Below are positions 7,151 through 13,994 of a DNA stretch of 64,000 bases, one piece after another. A program made the translations under genes and the position numbers. Under the pieces are notes generated by a model, which made no database searches, was not told where the DNA came from, and saw only the letters and a program-made list of their open reading frames with translations. The first letter of the stretch is position 1. Every line of letters starts with the position of its first letter. The stretch is from a virus. The stretch lies in the IMG/VR virus record IMGVR_UViG_3300042453_002354, positions 1-64,000 of that record, one strand, 5' to 3'.

Positions 7151-7540
7151 CTATTGTTCTCCTTTCAGCATATTGGCAAGTTCGCCGTTTTCCACCTGTT
7201 CCCAATCTACATAATAAATTGGCAACCCAAGACCTTGTGCATATTTAATTTCTTCTCTTACGCCTACTGATTTTTCCCAACCTTCTAATTTGAGTACTAT
7301 CACACTATCAGATCTTTCGACAAATGCTTTATCAAAGTGTTCCCAAAATGAAAAAATATGCGGTAGTTCATAATCTTCCCAAGGTGCATTATATGATATG
7401 GGAGAAAAAACAAAAACGTTTTGCTTTAAGAGTTCAACCGCAACATCGGTAACTTTTTTGAATCTTTCTTTCATTACAGCTTTATCGGCGTGTGTGTATG
7501 GACACGCTAAGTAATGCAGTTTATACGTGACTTTATTCAT
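7151..7540 (-). CDS. DUF1937 nucleoside 2-deoxyribosyltransferase-like protein
   Basis: 129 aa. The sequence YLACPYTHADKAVMKERF near the N-terminus, FSPISYNAP (about 45-53), a DKAFVERSDSVIVLKLEGWEKS segment, and VREEIKYAQGLGLPI match the DUF1937 branch of the nucleoside 2-deoxyribosyltransferase fold. This suggests base exchange or hydrolysis on deoxynucleosides or their phosphates, but the exact reaction is not known. Start at 7540 follows GAGAGG. A strong promoter lies at 7577-7605. Confidence 0.82.
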   Translation of the reverse strand: MNKVTYKLHYLACPYTHADKAVMKERFKKVTDVAVELLKQNVFVFSPISYNAPWEDYELPHIFSFWEHFDKAFVERSDSVIVLKLEGWEKSVGVREEIKYAQGLGLPIYYVDWEQVENGELANMLKGEQ

Positions 7541-7581
7541 ATATTCAACCCTCTCTTCTTTGTAGAGCGTATGTTGAATAT
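7541..7581. repeat. 9-bp inverted repeat before DUF1937 gene
   Basis: Perfect 9-base arms ATATTCAAC (7541-7549) and GTTGAATAT (7573-7581) with a 23-base centre. One arm touches the start codon of the 7151-7540 gene, the other covers the -10 box of its promoter. A second 6-bp inverted repeat (7583-7588/7597-7602) fills the promoter spacer. Confidence 0.5.
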
Positions 7582-7605
7582 AACACGATCACAATGTCGT
7601 GTCAA
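7577..7605 (-). promoter_or_regulatory. Sigma70-type promoter TTGACA-N17-TATATT with spacer palindrome
   Basis: -35 TTGACA (7600-7605) and -10 TATATT (7577-7582), exact 17-base spacing, minus strand. The spacer contains an inverted repeat ACACGA/TCGTGT, a plausible operator. Predicted start near 7570, 30 bases before the DUF1937 ATG. Confidence 0.65.
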
Positions 7606-7611
7606 TTATAA

Positions 7612-8967
7612 TTAAACAGTGTCCTTGTATCGCTCAAATGGATCTTCGTGTTCAATTTTTTGCCAGAATCCATCTCTTGCCACTTCAAGATCTATCGTGT
7701 ATGCTGTGAATGATATGTGGTGCTTTAATGATGTTATTAAATAATTGCCATAATAATATCTATTATACTTTTCGGGTCTGTTCGAGTCAACGTCTCCGGC
7801 CTCTTCAGGAAGCTCTATTTTGATGACCTCACCAACATTTCGCCTAGGATCGCCTGGTATACTCATAGCGAATCTCGTGTAAAACATTTGAGCCAATTTG
7901 GCAGTTCTACTCAGCGCATATGATTCCAAATTTAATGAATGTTCTTCTGGATTATAGGATTCTATTCCCAAATTTGTGCTTATTAATTTTCTATGTGCCA
8001 TCACAGAATCGGCAAGATGACTATTTTCCGATATAACCCTTTCTGGTTCCAGTTTGTTGAAACTATCCCAATCACGATTTATTTTGAAATCGTATTTGTT
8101 AAATTTTCTTAAAACCGAATCGACCGTTATCAATTCTTGACCATAAAATCCCATATCAAGGAATCTCATCGTGTCGTACCAACCTACCCAGTCTATAAAC
8201 TCAATTCGTTTAATATCCTTTTCAACTTCTTTACTATAGTTTTCAGGATTTCTCATATTAGCAATTCTTCTGACATACGTTTCAGTATGTTCCTGCAATA
8301 ATAGAGAATCCAAACTAACATATCTAAAATCTGTTTTAGTTTCAAAAAATAGATAAGGTGGCATATGACCTTTGCCATTCGTTGAACCGCTTGGTATTGA
8401 TCTGGCCGCAAAAAGGTTTATCAATTCATATGGACTTTTATTACCGATACAAAAGTTATGCTCGCCTGATGTTTCTTCTACTATTAGTTTCTTTCTAGAT
8501 TGCTCTGGTTTTGTGGTATCGGTGATGTAGTTATTAAATACATCTTTGACCATATCAGAATATTTTACGTGCTTCCACCCCTTGAACACTTTATTTTTAT
8601 ATGCATTACAACTCTCTCTAGAAAGTAAGTGAAACGTGTATTGTTGTGCTTTAGTTTGAAGTATTGTTCTTCCTGTGACTTTGTAAACGTCAAATTCTAG
8701 TATGATAGGGTCAAGTTCTTCTGATGGTTTCTCAGGATTTCTCTTTGTAAATATCACACGCAAAACTTCTTCACCAATAAATGGAAAAAGAGTACACAGA
8801 TCCATAGTATCCGTCACACTCAATTCTCCTGTCATTGGTGTACCGAAAATGTCCTCATAGATCATTAAATTGCCACGCAATGCAGAGATATCATAATCTC
8901 GTCCGTTGTATGCAATTAGACGCATTTCTTTTAGTACGTAATCTTTTACGTTTACATTATTTTCCAT
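7612..8967 (-). CDS. Baseplate hub protein, gp27-like
   Basis: A 451-residue protein directly downstream of gp53-like and gp48-like genes. Beta-rich composition, the early segment EDIFGTPMTGELSVTDT, the middle LLSRESCNAYKNKV and the late HHISFTAYTIDLEVARDGFW fit phage hub proteins of the gp27 type, which form the trimeric ring holding the cell-puncturing device. T4 gp27 is 391 aa. Assignment rests on gene order and overall pattern; a different hub or wedge protein is the alternative. Co-transcribed with 8971-10823. Confidence 0.65.
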   Translation of the reverse strand: MENNVNVKDYVLKEMRLIAYNGRDYDISALRGNLMIYEDIFGTPMTGELSVTDTMDLCTLFPFIGEEVLRVIFTKRNPEKPSEELDPIILEFDVYKVTGRTILQTKAQQYTFHLLSRESCNAYKNKVFKGWKHVKYSDMVKDVFNNYITDTTKPEQSRKKLIVEETSGEHNFCIGNKSPYELINLFAARSIPSGSTNGKGHMPPYLFFETKTDFRYVSLDSLLLQEHTETYVRRIANMRNPENYSKEVEKDIKRIEFIDWVGWYDTMRFLDMGFYGQELITVDSVLRKFNKYDFKINRDWDSFNKLEPERVISENSHLADSVMAHRKLISTNLGIESYNPEEHSLNLESYALSRTAKLAQMFYTRFAMSIPGDPRRNVGEVIKIELPEEAGDVDSNRPEKYNRYYYGNYLITSLKHHISFTAYTIDLEVARDGFWQKIEHEDPFERYKDTV

Positions 8968-8970
8968 AAT

Positions 8971-9777
8971 TTATTTGAAGATTTTAATCAAATCGTTTAT
9001 CAATGTGTTTGCTTCTGTTTTATCGATCACCCTTCTTCTACGTTTTATATCATTTTGTAATATTTCCCATTCATAAAAGCTGTATTTTGTTCTGTTTGAT
9101 TCGGAAAGATTTAACCAGGTAGCATAATCAACTTGAAATACGGCAGGAACTTTTTCAACACTAATTGAATTAGTCTTTTCATTATACACACCTACTTCCT
9201 CAAATACTTGCCAATAAGAATGTATATCGGTTAAAATATCAGCACTTTCCAATTGAGATGCTGATGAAGGAAAAGGTTGAGAAAACGCCGATTCTATCGT
9301 AAACCTTTTATTTGCCAAATCAACAGAAATAATTCTGCGGTATTCATCTCTAAATGGATGTTTTATCGTTTGGTTTATTTCTATCGGAGTAGTTTTTTGT
9401 ATCTGATAATTAACTATTGTTGAACTGACAGAGGTGTTTATCCACACGTTATTAAGTAGTCCTAATTTTTGAAATATTCTACTAGGATCTGAACTGTTAT
9501 ATTTTTGCTCAAGGTATGAATTGAATTCATTAGTATTCATTGGCCAATCGTGTATTGGATCTATCATATCATTGGCATAAAAGAATAACCATTCATTCTC
9601 AGAATCGCCATAATATTGATCGGACAAAATATCAGGTCTGGAATTTTCAGGAATTCTAACATCATTATATCCAGTAATATTTTGTTTTAGCTTTTCTTGC
9701 AAAACGGCTCTACGAAATATATCCGTAACTACTAAACCATCATATTCTATTGTCGGAAAATATTTAAAATGTTTCAT
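8971..9777 (-). CDS. gp53: Baseplate wedge subunit, gp53-like
   Basis: 268 aa beginning MKHFKYFPTIEYDG; residues 20-110 contain the gp53 hallmark in which a flexible segment is followed by RPDILSDQYYGDSENEWLFFYANDMIDPIHDWP (compare T4 gp53 with YGNPQLYWVLLMCND). gp53 joins the wedges at the baseplate inner ring. It is longer than T4 gp53 (196 aa), with extra beta-rich sequence and a basic C-terminus. Start overlaps the upstream gp48-like stop. Confidence 0.8.
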   Translation of the reverse strand: MKHFKYFPTIEYDGLVVTDIFRRAVLQEKLKQNITGYNDVRIPENSRPDILSDQYYGDSENEWLFFYANDMIDPIHDWPMNTNEFNSYLEQKYNSSDPSRIFQKLGLLNNVWINTSVSSTIVNYQIQKTTPIEINQTIKHPFRDEYRRIISVDLANKRFTIESAFSQPFPSSASQLESADILTDIHSYWQVFEEVGVYNEKTNSISVEKVPAVFQVDYATWLNLSESNRTKYSFYEWEILQNDIKRRRRVIDKTEANTLINDLIKIFK

Positions 9778-10823
9778 TAGTAATTCTGCCTTATATGGTC
9801 TTTTGTTAGCATGAAAATTTCTTGGAATTCTATGCTCAAGTCAACTTGAACAGGTGCACCTGTTCCTATAAAAAATGAGGCCTGACCTGGACCATATCTT
9901 GCGGTCAAGTTTGTTATAACACAAGGACCAAAGTTAAACATAAATGCATTACTTTTGCCTGTGCTATAAAATCTTAAAATCATTTCGTCAGGATATTCAA
10001 ATGTCGTTCCTAGTGCAACTCCTTCGCCTCCTACTCCTGAATGTGATGCTTCTTTTAATCGTTTTATTAAATTATGTATTGCTCCACTTTCTTCGGGAGA
10101 TCTTGCAAAAAGTTGCCATTCTATTGAAATTGTTCTAAAATCGTGCGATTGATATAATAGTGCTTTGTGTGGATTTACTATTGATCTACTACCCCTTTGT
10201 CTAACATTACCAAATACAGTGGCATCAATTGCTCTTATACCAGAGGCAATATTAGAAGCACCTTGCGAGGCGTTTGATGAAATTTGTCCAAGTCCTCCCA
10301 TTATTTCTGTAGCCGCACCTGCCATCCCACCTAGCGCATCATCTTGCCACCTTGCACTATATCTAGCTTGAATATCCGGCGGCATATAAAGTGCTATCGT
10401 ATCAGTAAGCTCAGGTCTATTAGAATTGCCTATTATATCAATTTCAATTCTCGATGAATTTTTTGTTCCATTAGAACCTTCATTATCTAATAAATCGAAA
10501 GGAAAAACAAATTTTTGTACATCACCCTTTCTCGGCAAGTTTGATGATTTGAAAATATCAAAACCTAAGCCTATTGTTAGTAGGTTTTCGCCGGCGGTAA
10601 TCATCTCTCTAAATGCAGTTAGTCCTGATTCTGTGTTGGATGCTATCCAAGTAAAGGCGGACTCTAGATTGGTGAGGTTCAGTTTATCAAATTCAGCCTG
10701 TGGTATAACAGATCTTATTTGTGAGAATACTGCATCCTGCATTGCAGATTCTGAACCATTTGCCCTAGCTCTGGCAACAAGATCCGCAATTTGTTGTTGT
10801 GTGCTTTGTGTGTTATCTGGCAT
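9777..10823 (-). CDS. gp48: Baseplate tail tube cap, gp48-like
   Basis: 348 aa. After a helical N-terminal 90 residues, the tube-like part contains SRIEIDIIGNSN...TIALYMPPDIQARYSARW, the gp48 signature in which a membrane-protein-like 'ALYMPP' strand precedes an alpha-helical loop rich in Gly/Ala. The C-terminal half has SIEWQLFARSPEE and ends in a long strand FQEIFMLTKDHI. gp48 caps the baseplate hub and, with gp54, starts tail tube assembly. The gene diverges from gp4 at about 10830. Confidence 0.82.
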   Translation of the reverse strand: MPDNTQSTQQQIADLVARARANGSESAMQDAVFSQIRSVIPQAEFDKLNLTNLESAFTWIASNTESGLTAFREMITAGENLLTIGLGFDIFKSSNLPRKGDVQKFVFPFDLLDNEGSNGTKNSSRIEIDIIGNSNRPELTDTIALYMPPDIQARYSARWQDDALGGMAGAATEIMGGLGQISSNASQGASNIASGIRAIDATVFGNVRQRGSRSIVNPHKALLYQSHDFRTISIEWQLFARSPEESGAIHNLIKRLKEASHSGVGGEGVALGTTFEYPDEMILRFYSTGKSNAFMFNFGPCVITNLTARYGPGQASFFIGTGAPVQVDLSIEFQEIFMLTKDHIRQNY

Positions 10824-10840
10824 ATAATCTAAATATGTTT

Positions 10841-11272
10841 ATGAAATACTATCAAGGACAATTTAATCCCAGAAATAAGCAAAAATACGTTGGTAACGTA
10901 AATGCCATATATTATAGATCCTCTCTAGAACTTAGAGTATTTATATGGTGTGATAGAAATTCTTCCATAACAAAATGGACATCGGAAGAAGTTGTCATAC
11001 CCTATAAATGTCCGATAGATAATAATATGCATAGATATTTTGTAGATTTATTGATTGAATTTAAAAATAACGAAAAAATGTTAGTGGAAATAAAACCAGA
11101 AAGATTTACAAAACCTCCAAAAAAAGGAAAAAGTGATAAAAGATATTTAAAGGAAACTATCGAATATGCAAGAAATATGGCAAAATGGGAACAAGCATCA
11201 GACTTTGCAAAGAAAAATAATATAGAGTTTGCGGTATGGACGGAAAAGACGATCAAACAACTGGGATTATAG
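10841..11272 (+). CDS. gp4: Head completion protein gp4
   Basis: 143 aa starting MKYYQGQFNPRNKQKYVGN. The pattern IYYRSSLELRVFIWCDRN, ITKWTSEEVVIPY, HRYFVDLLIEF and LVEIKP is that of T4 gp4/gp50, a nuclease-fold (PD-(D/E)xK-like, D...ExK) protein that completes packaged heads before tail joining. An ATG two codons upstream is possible. It is the first gene of a plus-strand baseplate/tail operon; length is close to T4 gp4 (150 aa). Confidence 0.88.
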   Translation: MKYYQGQFNPRNKQKYVGNVNAIYYRSSLELRVFIWCDRNSSITKWTSEEVVIPYKCPIDNNMHRYFVDLLIEFKNNEKMLVEIKPERFTKPPKKGKSDKRYLKETIEYARNMAKWEQASDFAKKNNIEFAVWTEKTIKQLGL

Positions 11273-11838
11273 AAGATTATAGTGACATATTACAAAAACT
11301 AGAAGAAGTTTGGGATATGTATTCAAACAAAACCAAACGACACGAAACGAATAAACTGAAAGAATTAAATTGGTTTGAGGAGATGTATAATGAACCAATA
11401 AAATATGACAACGTAAAAGTTGTATTTTATGGCGAATTATATCTGTTCAATTATATGGCAGAAACTACACAAGAATATGACAGACAACCATTGGTCATAA
11501 GTATCTTTCCAAAAGATAGAGAAGGATTTCACGGCATAAATTTACATTATGTTGCACCAAGACTAAGGGCGTCCTATTTGTATAATTTCATAAAAAATGA
11601 AATGGAAAACAGAACAAGTATTAGAACTAGTCCACCTACCGTGAAAAGAATTAAAAGATGGGATATGATGAGAACATACAAACACTGCATAAAGCACTAT
11701 AAATATGAAAGAGTTCGTGGTAGTCTTAAACAATTACCAAAAGAATACTGGCCGTTTGTACCGTTTTTGCCTTTTGAAAAGTTCATAAACGTGGCAAAAA
11801 CAAAGGTATGGCTAGAAGGTTCAAAGAAACAAGAGTAA
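11236..11838 (+). CDS. Conserved T4-like structural-region protein
   Basis: 200 aa, start overlapping the gp4 stop by 37 bases (an internal ATG at 11314 is an alternative). The central pattern GELYLFNY, then YDRQPLVISIFP and GINLHYVAPRLRASYLYNFI is characteristic of a conserved family found beside gp4 or baseplate genes in many T4-like phages; the role is not established to my knowledge. The C-terminus is basic with HCIKHYKYERVRG and a YWPFVPFLPFEKF motif. Confidence 0.75.
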   Translation: MDGKDDQTTGIIEDYSDILQKLEEVWDMYSNKTKRHETNKLKELNWFEEMYNEPIKYDNVKVVFYGELYLFNYMAETTQEYDRQPLVISIFPKDREGFHGINLHYVAPRLRASYLYNFIKNEMENRTSIRTSPPTVKRIKRWDMMRTYKHCIKHYKYERVRGSLKQLPKEYWPFVPFLPFEKFINVAKTKVWLEGSKKQE

Positions 11839-11841
11839 CAA

Positions 11842-12648
11842 ATGTCATTAAGAACGCCAAGTCTAACAAATTTTTTAGGTGCAGTCGGAAAAGGTTTTCA
11901 AAGACCTTGGAGATACTATGTACTATTTGATCTTCCGTATGGACTCACGAAAGATCAGGGTTCTTTGAGAGAAGTTTCAAATTTAGTACCAGCATTAGCA
12001 TCAAAAGTTGAATTGCCAGGTAGGGAGATAGAGACAGTAGAATGGAAACATCAAGGCAAGTTGAGAAATATGGCGGTTTATGCCAAATGGCCTTCTATAC
12101 AAATTACATTCTTATGTGATGAGGAGATGAAGATTAAAAAAATGCTAGATGCGTGGCAAAATTTTGTCATAGATCCAAATAGCTATTATGTAAATTATTA
12201 CGATGAATATGGAAGACAAGGATGTACAGTCGCAAGTTTAGATTCGGCTGGCTTACCAACTTACTGCGTAAGAATAAATGAATTTTGGCCTAGAAGAGTT
12301 GATCCAATAGTATTAACTAGTGATGGTGGTCAATCTGTAGCAACTGTAGAAGCAGAATTTGTTATGAAAGATTGGCACAATTCGGATAGTATAGGATTAC
12401 AACCAAATTCTAGTGCCGCTGACGATATATTTTCAAAATTAAGAATAGATCCAAAGTCTTATATAGATTCTCTATTACAAAATGTCACAGATCCTAACGA
12501 TAGAAATAGTATTTTGAGTTTAAATGACACTCTAAATAAAAGGCTAACTTCGGACTTTAATCACTTAAAAGGTTTTGTCTTTGATCCTCTTGCGTCTCTA
12601 TATTCAGTGACACAATTAATAGCAGGAAAAAAATTGTCACAAATTTAA
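11842..12648 (+). CDS. gp54: Tail tube fold protein, gp54-like tube initiator
   Basis: 268 aa. An N-terminal part with FQRPWRYYVLF, VELPGREIETVEWKHQGKLRNMAVYAKW and ITFLCDEEMKIKKMLDAWQNFV is typical of the gp19/gp48/gp54 tube fold, and CVRINEFWPRRVDP gives the paired strand seen at the end of that fold. Placement just before gp26 and away from the sheath and main tube genes favours gp54 (baseplate-tail tube initiator) over gp19. T4 gp54 is 320 aa. Confidence 0.65.
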   Translation: MSLRTPSLTNFLGAVGKGFQRPWRYYVLFDLPYGLTKDQGSLREVSNLVPALASKVELPGREIETVEWKHQGKLRNMAVYAKWPSIQITFLCDEEMKIKKMLDAWQNFVIDPNSYYVNYYDEYGRQGCTVASLDSAGLPTYCVRINEFWPRRVDPIVLTSDGGQSVATVEAEFVMKDWHNSDSIGLQPNSSAADDIFSKLRIDPKSYIDSLLQNVTDPNDRNSILSLNDTLNKRLTSDFNHLKGFVFDPLASLYSVTQLIAGKKLSQI

Positions 12649-12674
12649 TTAAAATTATTTGAATGGAGAATACA

Positions 12675-13406
12675 ATGTTTAAACAATTACAATTGCCAGT
12701 ACATGAAATAGAATTGCCCGTCACAAAACAAAAAGTAAGAATAAGACCGTTTACGGTGAAAGAAAACAAAATATTATTGATGGCACTAGAGACAGAAAGT
12801 GTCGATCAAATGATTATTGCCACCAAACAAATAGTATCAAATTGTATAGTGCATCCAGAATTGGATGTAGACAAGATGGCATTCTATGATTTGGAATTCA
12901 TTCTATTAAACATAAGAGCCGCATCAGTATCGGAAATTTTGACCCTAAATCTATCGCCAACAGACAGACCAGATTGTGATGAATGCAAAAAGTCAAAATC
13001 GATAGAAGTCAATTTAAACTCAGTAAAAGTTTTTATACCGGAAAATTATAATAAAAAAATAAAACTAGATTGTGGACTAACAGTTTGCATGAAAGACCCC
13101 ACATATGAAACCATCTCAAAGTTCAAAGAACTAAACTCGCCGGATGTTGAATCGGTTTTTAATTTTGTTTCCGAGTGTATAAAAACTATATCAGATGAAG
13201 AAACAATCTATGATCTAGATGCGATGGAAGTATCAAAAGAAGAAGTATTAAAATTCATAGAGTCTTTACCGATAAAAGATTTTAATAAAATAGAAAAATT
13301 CTTTGAAGATTTACCAAGACTTGAGCACGTTGTATCTTGGGAGTGTTCTTCCTGTCAAACAAAAAGAAACTATGAAATGCGAGGTATAGAATCTTTTTTA
13401 GAATAA
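12675..13406 (+). CDS. gp26: Baseplate hub assembly protein gp26-like
   Basis: 243 aa from MFKQLQLPVHEIELPVTKQ. The 12675 ATG is chosen over an ATG four codons earlier because GGAG is well spaced only for the later one. It matches gp26-type proteins: IELPVTKQKVRIRPFTVKENKILLMA, then a CDEC...C-C zinc-like pair pattern (CDEC near 107 and CSSC near 228), and DLPRLEHVVSWEC. Acts in assembly of the central hub. Its stop overlaps the next gene as TAATG. Confidence 0.82.
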   Translation: MFKQLQLPVHEIELPVTKQKVRIRPFTVKENKILLMALETESVDQMIIATKQIVSNCIVHPELDVDKMAFYDLEFILLNIRAASVSEILTLNLSPTDRPDCDECKKSKSIEVNLNSVKVFIPENYNKKIKLDCGLTVCMKDPTYETISKFKELNSPDVESVFNFVSECIKTISDEETIYDLDAMEVSKEEVLKFIESLPIKDFNKIEKFFEDLPRLEHVVSWECSSCQTKRNYEMRGIESFLE

Positions 13407-13585
13407 TGCTGGGCCATGAATCCTTGTTTGCTCATTACCAAAACAACTTTTCTATGATCCAGCATCATAAATACTCATTAAGAGAAATCGAAGAAATGAT
13501 TCCCTTAGAAAGAGAAATCTACATTGCATTATTAAATGATTGGATAGAACAAGAAAATGAAAGAATAAAGAAAGCTATGAAATAA
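13406..13585 (+). CDS. gp51-like hub assembly catalyst (59 aa)
   Basis: Short gene whose ATG overlaps the gp26 stop (TAATG). Sequence includes HHKYSLREIEEMIPLEREIYIALL, the YSxxExEEMxPxExExYxxLL pattern of the small helical proteins encoded right after gp26 in marine T4-like phages (annotated as baseplate hub assembly catalyst) and reminiscent of tail-assembly chaperone C-terminal extensions. The same region could be reached by frameshifting from gp26 but here an independent start exists. Confidence 0.78.
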   Translation: MLGHESLFAHYQNNFSMIQHHKYSLREIEEMIPLEREIYIALLNDWIEQENERIKKAMK

Positions 13586-13591
13586 AATTCT

Positions 13592-13987
13592 ATGAAAGAT
13601 AAAGCCACTAAAACAAAAAATAAAGGTTTGGTTGCATCCGCAATAGAAAGACAAGGACTTCAACCGAATAAACCACACAACAAAGAAATAGTGGCATTAG
13701 GAGGTGCACCTAGATTCGAGGAGGATGTTGAAGATAAAAAGGACACAAAAATTAATGAAAGCTCTGTAGAAATTAGTGATACGTGGAGAAATAGAAGAAG
13801 AATGGCATATTTTTCTTTATTTTCTATTATGCTTGTAACTTATTGGGCACTTTTTGTGGTACCTGAATCCAGATTAAAAATTTTAGGTGAAGTTATAACT
13901 TGGTTTTATTTTGTTATGGCATCTGTGGTAGGTGGATACGTAGGATTCTCTGCATTTGAGAAAAAATGGAATTCAAAGAATAAGTAA
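13592..13987 (+). CDS. Two-pass membrane protein in tail operon
   Basis: 131 aa: a charged, Lys-rich cytoplasmic-looking N-terminal 70 residues followed by two hydrophobic segments (about 72-90 and 100-118) and a basic tail. No recognised family. It sits between the gp51-like and tail lysozyme genes, 7 bases from each. Could be a membrane protein that assists tail or hub assembly, or a holin-like protein; neither is shown. Confidence 0.72.
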   Translation: MKDKATKTKNKGLVASAIERQGLQPNKPHNKEIVALGGAPRFEEDVEDKKDTKINESSVEISDTWRNRRRMAYFSLFSIMLVTYWALFVVPESRLKILGEVITWFYFVMASVVGGYVGFSAFEKKWNSKNK

Positions 13988-13994
13988 GGCACAG

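Noticed and set aside
13463-13473. CATAAATACTC late-promoter-like motif on the plus strand
   Set aside because: It lies inside the gp51-like gene and encodes its conserved HKYSL segment, so the match is most simply explained by coding constraint.
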